Positions 6,804 to 14,641 of a stretch of 21,551 nucleotides of DNA are shown here, in pieces. Below the pieces are notes generated by a model. It saw only the letters and a list, made by a program, of their open reading frames with translations. It ran no database searches and had not been told where the DNA came from. Source of the stretch: Rhizobium sp. LCM 4573. Its GTDB lineage: Bacteria > Pseudomonadota > Alphaproteobacteria > Rhizobiales > Rhizobiaceae. The first letter of the stretch is position 1, and every line of letters starts with the position of its first letter. The translations under genes were made by a program, and so were the position numbers. Location of the stretch: positions 267,717-289,267 of the forward strand of contig NZ_MDDW01000005.1 of the NCBI RefSeq assembly GCF_001854865.1. The letters run 5' to 3'.

Positions 6804-9635
6804 TCAACCTGCTTCGCTCACCCTTGCGAGTGCGGTCCTCAGGCTGGTGAGCTGCACTTCCAGCTCCGTGAAGCGCTCCCGCTCGGCCGCGACGACTTCC
6901 GGATCGGCATTCGCAACGAACTTCTCGTTCGCCAGCTTTTTCGCCACCCGCTCCATCTCGCCTTCCGCCTTGCCGATGGCCTTTTCGATACGGGTCTTTT
7001 CCGCCGCGAGATCGATCAGGTTACCGAGCGGCAGGCACGCGGTCGCCTCGCCGACGATGATCTGCGCCGCCCCCTTGGGAGCGATCTTGGCGAGTTCGAC
7101 ATTCTCGACACGCGCAAGCCGGCGGATTGCCGCCTCATGCCGGACGAGGCGGCTCTCGGTCAGCTCGTTTGCTCCCACGACGACAAGCGGCGCGACAGCC
7201 GAAGGCGGCACGTTCATTTCCGCCCGCGCGGAGCGAATGCCCGACACGAGTTCGATCAGCCAGTTGACCTCCTCGGCGGAGGCCGCATCCTCGAACTCCG
7301 GCTCGGGCCAATCCGCATGGCAAAGCAGCGTCGCGCGGGATGCCGTGTGCTCCCAGAGCTCTTCCGTCATGAAGGGCATGAAGGGATGGAGGAGTTTATA
7401 GGCCTCTTCCAGCACATACGCCGTGCAGGCCTGCACCTCCGCCTTCGCCTTTTCGTCTCCGCCCGAGAAGATCGGCTTCAGGAGCTCCAGATACCAGTCG
7501 CAGACCTGGTTCCACACGAAGCGATAGAGCGAGCCTGCAGCGTCGTTGAAGCGCTGGGTCTCGATCGCGGTGGTCACCTCGCGAATGGTTTTCGAAAGCT
7601 CCGTCAATATCCAGCGGTTGACGGTGAGCGTCGCCGTCTCCGGAATGAACTTCGGATCGCGCTTGACGCCGTTCATCTCCGCGAAACGCGTTGCATTCCA
7701 GAGCTTGGTTCCGAAATTGCGGTAGCCGGCGATGCGGGCGGGATCGAGCTTCACGTCCCTGCCCTGCGCCGCCATGATGGCAAGCGTGAAGCGAAGGGCG
7801 TCGGCGCCGTATTCGTCGATCAGTTCGAGCGGGTCGATGACATTGCCCTTCGACTTCGACATCTTCTGGCCGTTCTTGTCGCGAACCAGCGCATGGATGT
7901 ACACCGTGTGGAAAGGCTCTACGGGGTTGCCCTCCTCATCCTTCATGAAATGCAGACCCATCTGCATCATGCGGACCACCCAGAACGGAATGATGTCGAA
8001 GCCGGTCACGAGAATGCTGGTCGGATAGTAACGGGCAAGTTCCGGCGTTTGGTCCGGCCAGCCCATTGTCGAGAACGGCCAGAGCGCGGAAGAGAACCAG
8101 GTATCGAGGACGTCCTCGTCGCGGGTGAGGATCTCGCCCGGCTTGAAGTTCTCGATCTTCTCCTGAACCCAGACCTTCCACGGTCCCTCATGCGCGAGAT
8201 AGTGCTGGATGGCGGCCTCGAGCGCCTCTTCCTCGCTCTTCTCCACGAAGACCTGACCATCCGGGCCATACCAGGCCGGAATCTGGTGTCCCCACCAGAG
8301 CTGGCGGGAAATGCACCACGGCTGAATGTTCTCCATCCACTGGAAGTAGGTATTCTCCCAATTCTTCGGCACGAACTTGGTGCGGCCTTCCCGAACCGAT
8401 GCGATCGCAGGCTTGGCGAGCGTCTTGTTGTCGACCCACCACTGCTCGGTCAAGCGCGGCTCGATCGGCACGCCGCCGCGGTCACCATGCGGGACCGCAT
8501 GCGTATGCGGCTCGATCTTGTCGAGCAGACCCGCTTCCTCGAAGATTTCGACGATGATCTTGCGCGCCGTGAACCGGTCCTGACCTTCCAGCCGATCCCA
8601 GGCGCCGTGCAGCGCGGCGGGATGATCGAGGCCTTCAAGGAAATCCTCGTTCTCCTTGATGGTGATCGTGCCGTCGATATTCATGATGTTGATCGCACGG
8701 AGACCTGTCCGCTTGCCGACATCGAAATCGTTGAAATCATGGGCGGGCGTGATCTTCACCGCGCCGGTGCCCGCCGTCGGGTCCGCGTAAGCGTCGGCGA
8801 CGATCGGAATCTTGCGGCCGACGATCGGCAGGATGACGTGCTTGCCGATGATGCCCTTGTAGCGCTCGTCATCCGGGTTTACCGCCACGCCCGTATCCCC
8901 GAGCATGGTTTCCGGGCGCGTGGTCGCGACGACCAGATAGTCGCGCGTCTCCCACTCCGTCGGCTTGCCCTCTTCGTCGAAGGCGATCGGATGCTGATAG
9001 GTGACGCCCTTTTCCAGCGGATAGCGCAGGTGCCAGAGATTGCCCTTGACCTCGATCTGCTCGACCTCCATGTCGGAAATCGCGGTGAGCAGCTTCGGGT
9101 CCCAGTTGACGAGGCGCTTGTCCTTGTAGATCAGGCCTTCCTTGTAGAGGCTGACGAAGACTTCCAGAACGGCTTCCGACAGGCCCTCGTCCATGGTGAA
9201 GCGTTCGCGCGACCAATCGCAGGAAGCGCCGAGGCGCTTCAACTGGTTGAAGATGAGGCCGCCGGATTCCGCCTTCCATTCCCAGACCTTCTCGATGAAG
9301 GCCTCGCGGCCCATCGCGCGGCGGCCGGGAAGCTGGCGCTCCATCAACTGCCGCTCGACCACCATCTGCGTGGCGATGCCGGCATGATCCATGCCCGGCT
9401 GCCACAGAACGTCCTTGCCGCGCATGCGCTCGAAACGGACCAGGATGTCCTGGAGCGTATTGTTGAGCGCGTGGCCCATGTGCAGAGAGCCGGTCACGTT
9501 CGGCGGCGGGATCACGATCGAGAAGCTTTCCGCACCCGGCTTGGCATTGGCACCGGCGCGGAAGGCCTCGGCCTCGTCCCAGGCGGCGGCGATTTTCGGT
9601 TCTACGGTTGCGGAATCATAGGTCTTTTCGAGCAT
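6804..9635 (-). CDS. valS: Valyl-tRNA synthetase
   Basis: Class I synthetase that charges tRNA-Val, with an editing domain that hydrolyses mischarged Thr-tRNA. The product is 943 residues from ATG 9635 (MLEKTYDSATVEPKIAAAWD). Signatures: PPPNVTGSLHMGHALNN (HIGH-type motif HMGH at about 52-55), the GMDHAGIATQ segment, the CP1 editing insert with TTRPETMLGDT, the class I tryptophan-rich ISRQLWWGHQIPAW region, and KMSKSKGN at about 591-598. A C-terminal coiled coil rich in Lys/Glu (about 880-943) ends the protein. A longer reading frame extends upstream to 9881 but would cross the popZ terminator and has non-coding composition, so 9635 with its AGGA ribosome site is preferred. It lies downstream of popZ on the same strand. 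Confidence 0.97.
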   Translation of the reverse strand: MLEKTYDSATVEPKIAAAWDEAEAFRAGANAKPGAESFSIVIPPPNVTGSLHMGHALNNTLQDILVRFERMRGKDVLWQPGMDHAGIATQMVVERQLMERQLPGRRAMGREAFIEKVWEWKAESGGLIFNQLKRLGASCDWSRERFTMDEGLSEAVLEVFVSLYKEGLIYKDKRLVNWDPKLLTAISDMEVEQIEVKGNLWHLRYPLEKGVTYQHPIAFDEEGKPTEWETRDYLVVATTRPETMLGDTGVAVNPDDERYKGIIGKHVILPIVGRKIPIVADAYADPTAGTGAVKITPAHDFNDFDVGKRTGLRAINIMNIDGTITIKENEDFLEGLDHPAALHGAWDRLEGQDRFTARKIIVEIFEEAGLLDKIEPHTHAVPHGDRGGVPIEPRLTEQWWVDNKTLAKPAIASVREGRTKFVPKNWENTYFQWMENIQPWCISRQLWWGHQIPAWYGPDGQVFVEKSEEEALEAAIQHYLAHEGPWKVWVQEKIENFKPGEILTRDEDVLDTWFSSALWPFSTMGWPDQTPELARYYPTSILVTGFDIIPFWVVRMMQMGLHFMKDEEGNPVEPFHTVYIHALVRDKNGQKMSKSKGNVIDPLELIDEYGADALRFTLAIMAAQGRDVKLDPARIAGYRNFGTKLWNATRFAEMNGVKRDPKFIPETATLTVNRWILTELSKTIREVTTAIETQRFNDAAGSLYRFVWNQVCDWYLELLKPIFSGGDEKAKAEVQACTAYVLEEAYKLLHPFMPFMTEELWEHTASRATLLCHADWPEPEFEDAASAEEVNWLIELVSGIRSARAEMNVPPSAVAPLVVVGANELTESRLVRHEAAIRRLARVENVELAKIAPKGAAQIIVGEATACLPLGNLIDLAAEKTRIEKAIGKAEGEMERVAKKLANEKFVANADPEVVAAERERFTELEVQLTSLRTALARVSEAG

Positions 9636-9702
9636 TTCCTGCCCCGGTTCTGTTCTTTGAGAGGTATCGCGGTGTAAATAGGATGGGTTGTTCCAAGTCA
9701 AT

Positions 9703-9735
9703 AAAAAAGCCGCCGGGAGCATCCAGGCGGCTTTT
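9703..9735 (-). terminator. Rho-independent terminator of popZ
   Basis: On the minus strand a 10-bp stem (9726-9735 with 9705-9714, core GCCGCC/GGCGGC) with an 11-base loop is followed by a U6 run (A-run 9703-9708). It starts 18 bases after the popZ stop and separates popZ from valS, so valS needs its own promoter in 9636-9702 or depends on readthrough. Confidence 0.88.
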
Positions 9736-9753
9736 GACTTCGATACGGGGAAA

Positions 9754-10587
9754 TCAGCGGCGGGAGCCGCGCGCCACGCGCTCGATTTCCTCACGCACCA
9801 GACGCTCGACCAGCGTCGGCAGATTGTCGTCCAGCCACTCCTGCAGCATCGGACGCAGCATTTCGCTTGCCATTTCCTCAATCGAGCGCCGCTCGATGCC
9901 GTCGAACACCGCTGCCAGTTCGCTGAACGAACGGGCGACCTGCGCGCCGGCCTCCGCGGAAATCAGGCCGGCGGCACTCTCGATCCTAGCGGGCAGGCTT
10001 TTCTGTTCCGGTACAGTGGCAAAACCCGGCTCCGGCTGCCGCTGCCGCACCTCCGGCTGGAACTCCGTCCTTGCCTGAGCCGCGGGCGAAACCTGAAACG
10101 AAGGCTCGGCGATTGACGCCCTTGCCGGCTGCACGGCGGGAGCAGGCTGCGATGCGGCCGCTTCACGCAGCTCCGGCAGGCGGGTGACGACCGAGGGCGC
10201 CGGTCGCTCGGCAGCAGGAGGCGGCGCAAGGGGAGCAGACGCGGATGCGGGGACGGAACGGGCAGCGGCGATTTCCTGCTGGCGCACCGAAGCCGCACGA
10301 ACGCGGGCGGCGACATCGGCAAGCGACATGGATTTTTCCGCGGAGGCCGCCGGCTCATCTGCCCCCATGATCGGCCGGTGGCGCGGCTCGCCGGGATCGT
10401 TCGCCGGCATTTCGGGCGCGAAATTGCCGCCCTCCTCGGCATCCTCGATTTCCTCTTCGGCATAGACTGGAGGAAGCGGCCCGGAAAGAGCACCCTCGCC
10501 CGCCGGCTCGTTGCTCTCGATGATCCTGCGGATGGACGCCAGGATCTCCTCCATGGAGGGTTCACGCACTACATTTGGCTGGGCCAT
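9754..10587 (-). CDS. popZ: Polar organizing protein PopZ (DUF2497)
   Basis: PopZ self-assembles into a network at the cell pole and tethers ParB-bound origins and polar regulators. In Agrobacterium it marks the growing pole and division site. The 277-residue product has the classic three-part layout. An N-terminal helix (REPSMEEILASIRRIIESNE, about 8-27) binds partners. A long Pro/Ala/Glu-rich disordered middle covers about 28-210. A C-terminal oligomerisation region (about 215-277) includes IEEMASEMLRPMLQEWLDDN and LVERLVREEIERVARG. It lies between valS and the pcm-like gene, all on the minus strand. A strong terminator follows it. Identification rests on the conserved N- and C-terminal helices. 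Confidence 0.9.
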   Translation of the reverse strand: MAQPNVVREPSMEEILASIRRIIESNEPAGEGALSGPLPPVYAEEEIEDAEEGGNFAPEMPANDPGEPRHRPIMGADEPAASAEKSMSLADVAARVRAASVRQQEIAAARSVPASASAPLAPPPAAERPAPSVVTRLPELREAAASQPAPAVQPARASIAEPSFQVSPAAQARTEFQPEVRQRQPEPGFATVPEQKSLPARIESAAGLISAEAGAQVARSFSELAAVFDGIERRSIEEMASEMLRPMLQEWLDDNLPTLVERLVREEIERVARGSRR

Positions 10588-10740
10588 ATCAATCCCCTGT
10601 TGCCGAATCGGGTCCGAAGTCCGCCGAAACTCGAATCATCATAAGTTTACGGCAGCGGCGCAGAGACACAATTGCAGCCGGGTCAATGACTTGTGCGATA
10701 CACAGATTTGTTTCGGCAGCGAGTCCCGAAGGTCACACCG

Positions 10741-10770
10741 CCAAAAGAAAGAGCCGGACAAAAGCCCGGC
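10741..10770 (-). terminator. Probable terminator of the pcm-like gene
   Basis: On the minus strand GCCGG (from 10770) pairs with CCGGC (10753-10757), with an 8-base loop. It is followed by the T-rich tail CTCTTTCTTTTGG. It starts about 40 bases after the pcm-like stop. The stem is short and the tail interrupted, so strength is moderate. Confidence 0.5.
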
Positions 10771-10812
10771 CCGCATCACATTTCTCCAGCTGCCCAGGGG
10801 CAGGAAAATAGC

Positions 10813-11466
10813 TTAAAAGACGAATTCCTTCGCCTTCCGGAAGCCCGGAAGCGGCTTGACCGATGCATTGAAATGCACGCCTTCCGAGACGACGCCCTGC
10901 TCGCGCACGAAGAGCTTCGCCCGAGCCGCATTGCCGTAACCCACCACGGCGACCAGTCGGCCGCCATCCCGAAGCTGATCCATGAGGGAAGCCGGGATTT
11001 CCTCGACAGCGCCATTGATGAAAATCAGGTCGTAGGGAGCTTCCGCCGCATAGCCCTTTTCGAGGTCGCTCGTCACCACGGCGACATTGTCATACCCGAG
11101 ACGGGCCAGCGTTTCGGTGGCCTGGGAAGCCAGACCTTCGTCCTTTTCCAGCGACACGACCGAGCCGGCAATCAGCGACAGGACCGCCGCCGCATATCCG
11201 GTACCGGCGCCGATCTCAAGCACCACATCGTCCTTGCCGATCGCACCGAGCTGCAGGAGCTTGGCGAGCGGCGACGCTTCCATCAGGTATCGGCCGGGAG
11301 CGATTTCGATATCGGTATCGATATAGGCGAGCGGTTTTGCCGCGGCGGGCACGAATTCCTCGCGCGGCACCGTATAGAAAGCCCGCAGCAGCGAATGCGA
11401 CGTGACATCCGTCGTGCGGATCTGATTGTCGACCATCTTCGTTCGTGCTGCTTCGAAATCCATCAT
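10813..11466 (-). CDS. Protein-L-isoaspartate O-methyltransferase family protein
   Basis: SAM-dependent methyltransferase of the protein-L-isoaspartate (D-aspartate) O-methyltransferase family, which repairs isomerised Asp residues. From ATG 11466 it has 217 residues. The SAM-binding motif I is VLEIGAGTGYAAAVL (about 82-96), and VVSLEKD just after it fits the acidic ribose-binding end. MVDNQIRTTDVTSHSLLRAF at 11-30 and VPREEFVP are the N-terminal family marks. The rhizobial branch differs from classical Pcm and is often annotated only as family member, so I leave the symbol blank. An upstream in-frame start (11544) would add 26 residues without family support; ATG 11466 has GGGA 9 bases upstream. 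In relatives I recall, tolC lies between this gene and popZ; here the gap is only 225 bases. Confidence 0.85.
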   Translation of the reverse strand: MMDFEAARTKMVDNQIRTTDVTSHSLLRAFYTVPREEFVPAAAKPLAYIDTDIEIAPGRYLMEASPLAKLLQLGAIGKDDVVLEIGAGTGYAAAVLSLIAGSVVSLEKDEGLASQATETLARLGYDNVAVVTSDLEKGYAAEAPYDLIFINGAVEEIPASLMDQLRDGGRLVAVVGYGNAARAKLFVREQGVVSEGVHFNASVKPLPGFRKAKEFVF

Positions 11467-11583
11467 GTCCGTCGTCCCAAACCACCGGCGCTCTTCGCCG
11501 AATTCATGCGCCCTCGTCTTACTGGCGAGGCGCAACGCTTTCAATGCAAAAAACGCGAAGAACGGCTCGGGAGAGGTGATAAT

Positions 11584-11754
11584 CCGCTATCAAAGCGGCC
11601 CGAGGGGAGCCGACTAGTCCCTTCCGTTTAGCCCGTAGGGACAAATTGCTTCTCTGCCCGCACAGGATCATCATGATCCTTGGGACCGGGTGGGTCTCAA
11701 ATGGGGGTGTGAGCGGCTGGGAGATCGAATAGGCCAGCCGCTCACGGTTTTTAG
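11584..11754 (+). ncRNA. Candidate structured small RNA
   Basis: A run of four hairpins in about 170 bases with no coding frame. They are CCGCT/AGCGG (11584-11598), GTCCCT/AGGGAC (11617-11642), the perfect AGGATCAT/ATGATCCT (11664-11680), and a 12-bp perfect stem GTGAGCGGCTGG/CCAGCCGCTCAC (11709-11745) with a T5 tail. A -10-like GATAAT lies at 11578-11583, but no clear -35 is seen. The direction is set by the terminal U-run, so the RNA would be on the plus strand, divergent from the pcm-like gene and ahead of tRNA-Cys. I cannot match it to a named rhizobial sRNA family. An alternative is that only the last hairpin and a short 5' part are transcribed. Confidence 0.5.
11709..11752 (+). terminator. 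Strong plus-strand terminator
   Basis: A 12-bp perfect GC-rich stem (11709-11720 with 11734-11745) with a 13-base loop is followed by GG and T5 (11748-11752). No plus-strand gene lies upstream; the nearest coding sequence is the divergent pcm-like gene, so it is best explained as the 3' end of a small RNA. Confidence 0.75.
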
Positions 11755-11916
11755 GGGGCCCCGCACGTTTTCCGCACCTTCCGAATCCTGCCCGAGCATG
11801 AATTCCAACATCGCCGGTCAATGTCATCGCAGCCCCTGCGCCGCGCGGAATTCCGGCCGCGCTTGAGATCGCTTGATCTCGCCCTTCACCGGTAAAACAA
11901 TGGAAAATAAGGAAAA

Positions 11917-11990
11917 TGGAGGCCTCGGCCGGAATCGAACCGGCGTGCAAGGATTTGCAGTCCTCTGCGTCACCACTCCGCCACGAGGCC
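11917..11990 (-). tRNA. tRNA-Cys (anticodon GCA)
   Basis: A complete cloverleaf on the minus strand. The acceptor stem GGCCTCG/CGAGGCC is perfect. The D-arm is GGCGGAGTGGTGACGC, the anticodon loop CTGCAAA carries GCA (11956-11958), and the T-arm GCCGGTTCGATTCCGGC is standard. The discriminator is U73, the cysteine identity base, and CCA is encoded. It stands alone between the small RNA candidate and a secreted hypothetical gene. Confidence 0.97.
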
Positions 11991-12022
11991 ATCCGATGCT
12001 TTAAAAAGCGAGTGGTGGCCGG

Positions 12023-12051
12023 GCATTAGAACGAATCTACAATGGGCGCAA
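12023..12051 (-). promoter_or_regulatory. Possible promoter of tRNA-Cys
   Basis: On the minus strand TTGCGC (12046-12051) and TAATGC (12023-12028) are separated by exactly 17 bases. The expected start point would be about 25 bases upstream of the mature tRNA 5' end. The match to consensus is moderate. Confidence 0.4.
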
Positions 12052-12097
12052 TACCCTTCGTCCGGAACCCGATCTTTTTTGTAAACGGCCGCTCGAA

Positions 12098-12679
12098 TTA
12101 TGGAAGCTTGAAAGGCGGAAACGGAATGGGAAAATCCCTGCCGTAGTCGAATTCCTCAATAAGGTCCTGGATACCCCATGGACCAGGGGTACTCGCATCA
12201 AATCGGCGAAGCGTTCTGGTAAAGCGGCCGTCTTCCTTGCCTATCCATATCTCCGTATATGCCGATTTTTTGCCGCGCCTCCAATGTCCTCGGAAATGCT
12301 TCGATGGGACGCGATAGACGACCTCGTCTTCCAACTGTCGGCAATCCCAAATGACGGGGCCGGCAGCGGTCATGGTCGTAAGGAAAGGGCGCGGTGCCTC
12401 CCTCCACGGCTTATCAAAGAAGCGAGAATAGATGCGTTCGTCCGCGAATTTTTCCAAGCCGATATATGTTTCCACGCCGTTAGATCTCAGCCCGTAGAAC
12501 CTTCTTATGTACCTTCCGGAATTGACCGTTCGCATGTAAGCGCGGTTGACCTCTTCGCAGGATGGATTTTCACCCACTTGACGGGAATCGGCGCCATGGG
12601 TGCGCGGATCATCGAAGCTCGCAAAGACATGAACCGGCTGCAGAAGAGCAAGAACAAGCGGAAAAATCAGCTTTCTCAT
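12098..12679 (-). CDS. Secreted hypothetical protein
   Basis: I do not recognise a family. The 193-residue product begins with a clear signal peptide (MRKLIFPLVLALLQPVHVFA, likely cut before SFDDP), so it should reach the periplasm or be secreted. The mature part is basic and aromatic-rich, with two cysteines (in NPSCEEVN and WDCRQLEDE) that could form one disulfide, and a proline-rich C-terminus (FPIPFPPFKLP). The start has a GGAAG ribosome-site match. It lies alone, upstream of tRNA-Cys on the same strand, with no hairpin terminator seen between them. Coding signal is good, but function is unknown. Confidence 0.75.
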   Translation of the reverse strand: MRKLIFPLVLALLQPVHVFASFDDPRTHGADSRQVGENPSCEEVNRAYMRTVNSGRYIRRFYGLRSNGVETYIGLEKFADERIYSRFFDKPWREAPRPFLTTMTAAGPVIWDCRQLEDEVVYRVPSKHFRGHWRRGKKSAYTEIWIGKEDGRFTRTLRRFDASTPGPWGIQDLIEEFDYGRDFPIPFPPFKLP

Positions 12680-12863
12680 ATGGCTTCCGGGAATCAGACG
12701 GGATCACAACCTATCCGATAGCATATGCATAGCCACGCGCCAGTCCCCTTTCGCGCGGCCCCGGAATATTTCCCGTTGAGATGCCGCGCGCCCCGGAAAA
12801 TATCCCCGCGCCATGGGAACCAAACGCTCGGCTGAATGTTCTCGACGCGGACAGGGTATCGAT

Positions 12864-13121
12864 ATGAACATCATCCAAGACAATCATGAAATCCGCTGGA
12901 GCCGTCCGGTTCGCGTGCAGGTCGGCTATGGCTTTCCGGAAAAAGTGCATGGGCCGAAGGAAGCGCTCGACTACCTGACCCATCGCTGGCCGGTGCGGGA
13001 AGGCACCTATTATCTCAAGGCGCTGAAGGAATGCGCCGCCTCGCTGCAGACGCGGATGCCCCTGGAACGGGTGCGGCGGACCTTCGTCATGGCGAGCATA
13101 GAAGCCAGGATGCTGGGCTAA
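12864..13121 (+). CDS. DUF982 domain protein
   Basis: A small 85-residue protein of the DUF982 family, which is expanded in rhizobia and has no settled function. Family-like features are the N-terminal strand region (WSRPVRVQVGYGFPEKVHGPKEALDYLTHRWP) and the basic helical C-terminus (RVRRTFVMASIEARMLG). ATG 12864 gives the usual family length. An in-frame upstream ATG at 12813 would add 17 residues unlike the family. AGGGT 6 bases upstream is a weak ribosome site. It is a single gene between two minus-strand hypotheticals. Confidence 0.8.
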   Translation: MNIIQDNHEIRWSRPVRVQVGYGFPEKVHGPKEALDYLTHRWPVREGTYYLKALKECAASLQTRMPLERVRRTFVMASIEARMLG

Positions 13122-13179
13122 GAAAGCAGCGCCCTTCGTGCACCGCCACTCGCGGCGAGGCCGCGTGTGTGCAAGCGGC

Positions 13180-13461
13180 TCAGGCGGGCCAATAGATGTC
13201 GGACCGGAAATCGGCGGGGATGCGCGACAGCCGGGAAATCGCCTCGGCAACATAGTGGATCTGCATGACGACATATTGCACGTCACGCGGCACCGGCAGG
13301 CCCGTCACGACCTCGCGATTGCGCCATTTCTCGTATCCGGTCGCGCCTATCCGGCGCTCGGCTTCCTTCAGCACGTCCTGCGGCCCTGGCAGGAAGCCGC
13401 TCTCTCTTTCGACGGGCGCCATATCCTCGGCCAACCCACCTTGAATCACTGTGAACTTCAT
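13180..13461 (-). CDS. Rhizobial hypothetical protein
   Basis: A 93-residue soluble protein starting MKFTVIQGG. It resembles short rhizobial hypotheticals I know only by their N-terminus; no named domain is visible. The C-terminal half is helical (VVMQIHYVAEAISRLSRIPADF). A GTG at 13518 would give a longer form of 112 residues. I prefer the ATG because its N-terminus matches that type, though the ribosome site before it is weak. It converges with the DUF982 gene. Confidence 0.6.
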   Translation of the reverse strand: MKFTVIQGGLAEDMAPVERESGFLPGPQDVLKEAERRIGATGYEKWRNREVVTGLPVPRDVQYVVMQIHYVAEAISRLSRIPADFRSDIYWPA

Positions 13462-13632
13462 ATCCGCGCTCGTTACCGGAGAAATGTAGTGATTCTCGGT
13501 TCGCGCTGCCAGCGCCACGCGCGCCGGAAGATCCGGCCATTTTGAAATTGTGGCGGAACTGTGTTATCGTTGTTGCGTTATAGGCGAGAGGAGTCGCCAC
13601 TCAACGTTTCATGAGGTCAAGAGGAGACCGTC

Positions 13633-13740
13633 ATGCAGCACTACGTAGATTTTCTGACCGCGCTCAATCCGTTCGTACTCGCCATATTGCTGGTGGTGCT
13701 GGCTTGTGGCGTCTATGACCATTGGATGCAGCCCAAGTAA
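13633..13740 (+). CDS. 35-residue small membrane peptide
   Basis: A very short frame, MQHYVDFLTALNPF followed by a hydrophobic stretch VLAILLVVLACGVY (about 15-28) and a polar DHWMQPK tail. That is one transmembrane helix. An excellent ribosome site (GAGGAGA) sits 6 bases before the ATG, and a hairpin with a T-rich tail follows 33 bases after the stop. This complete expression unit argues that it is real. No function can be assigned; a small regulatory membrane peptide or a type I toxin-like peptide are both possible. Confidence 0.6.
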   Translation: MQHYVDFLTALNPFVLAILLVVLACGVYDHWMQPK

Positions 13741-13773
13741 CCGATAGGCCGAACAGCACCGATCAGGTACGTC

Positions 13774-13803
13774 GCCCACCTCCCGGTGGGGCCATTTTCC
13801 TTT
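13774..13803 (+). terminator. Terminator after the 35-residue peptide gene
   Basis: CCCACC (13775-13780), loop TCCC and GGTGGG (13785-13790) form a perfect 6-bp stem, followed by GCCATTTTCCTTT. It is a likely intrinsic terminator for the small membrane peptide gene. Confidence 0.6.
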
Positions 13804-13931
13804 GCTCATCCGCTGAATGCTGTTAAGCATCCCTTCCGCGCCGCACCTTGCGAGGCAAGAAGAGCGGCCGGTCTCGAATCAGCATGCGGGCATGGAACCC
13901 ATAGAGAGGTTCACCAGCCCCGCGACGGCAA

Positions 13932-14591
13932 ATGATGCGGAGCGAGCCTTTGAATAATGCCTTTCATTTCCAGGACACCTCTTCTTCGCTGAGCGGCACG
14001 CTTCGGCGGCTGATCGACGGCATCAGGGGACAATCGGTTACCTTAAGAGATTTGATGGAGGCGGTCGGCGAACAGGGATTGCTGCTGGTCTGCGCCATCG
14101 CCTCCCTGCCCTTTCTCATTCCGGTTTCGATCCCCGGCGTCAGCACGGTCTTCGGCGCCGCCATCATCCTGATCAGCCTGGCGATCACCCTCAACCGCCT
14201 GCCTTGGCTTCCGACACGAATTCTCGACCGGAAGCTCGACACGAACAAGCTCGTGCCGGCTCTGGAAAAAGGCCTCGGCATCGTTTCGCGCCTCGACCGC
14301 TTTCTGAAACCGCGCCTTTCGGCATTGACGTCCGGCGGCGTCACGAACCGCATCAACGGACTGGCGATCGCCGCGGCAGGCGTGCTCCTGATGTTTCCGC
14401 TCGGACTGGTGCCTTTTTCCAATACCCTTCCGGGGATAGCCATCCTGCTTCTGTCGACCGGCATGATCCAGCGCGACGGACTGATCGTGCTGGGCGGCTA
14501 TGTCTTCATCGCCATCACGGTGGTCTATTTCGCGGTGCTCGGCTATATGGCCTACAGCGCCGGCCAGGGGCTGATGGGGCTCATGGGCTGA
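13932..14591 (+). CDS. exoD: ExoD-family membrane protein
   Basis: A 219-residue integral membrane protein of the ExoD family. S. meliloti exoD mutants are altered in exopolysaccharide, alkali-sensitive and defective in nodule invasion; the biochemical role is not established. An N-terminal cytosolic helix (LSGTLRRLIDGIRGQSVTLRDLMEAVGEQG) is followed by hydrophobic segments at about 51-90 (LLLVCAIASLPFLIPVSIPG then VFGAAIILISLAI), 142-180 and 185-210. The motif PFLIPVSIPGVSTVFG is typical. Two adjacent ATGs (13932, 13935) are possible, and neither has a strong ribosome site. It converges with a small membrane-protein gene. Confidence 0.88.
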   Translation: MMRSEPLNNAFHFQDTSSSLSGTLRRLIDGIRGQSVTLRDLMEAVGEQGLLLVCAIASLPFLIPVSIPGVSTVFGAAIILISLAITLNRLPWLPTRILDRKLDTNKLVPALEKGLGIVSRLDRFLKPRLSALTSGGVTNRINGLAIAAAGVLLMFPLGLVPFSNTLPGIAILLLSTGMIQRDGLIVLGGYVFIAITVVYFAVLGYMAYSAGQGLMGLMG

Positions 14592-14613
14592 GCGCAGCCA
14601 TCCTCCCACTTAT

Positions 14614-14641
14614 GCGCCGTCAGTTCTTTCTCTGACGGCGC
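14614..14641. terminator. Hairpin in the exoD convergent junction
   Basis: A perfect 10-bp stem (14614-14623 with 14632-14641, GCGCCGTCAG and its complement) with an 8-base loop. It overlaps the stop codon of the minus-strand gene at 14620. It begins 22 bases after the exoD stop. No U-run follows on either strand, so it may be a weak bidirectional terminator or a 3'-end protecting structure. Confidence 0.4.

Noticed and set aside
6768..9677. 969-codon open frame on the plus strand
   Set aside because: It is the exact antisense of valS. Its composition (Arg/Asp/Leu-rich, no domain) is that of a shadow frame in high-GC DNA.
9636..9881. 82-residue N-terminal extension of ValS
   Set aside because: It overlaps the popZ 3' end and terminator, and the translated part is not synthetase-like. 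ATG 9635 matches the family.
10693..11631. 312-codon plus-strand frame
   Set aside because: Antisense to the methyltransferase-family gene with its clear SAM motif.
11519..11992. 157-codon minus-strand frame across tRNA-Cys
   Set aside because: It reads through the tRNA gene and the hairpin array, so it is not coding.
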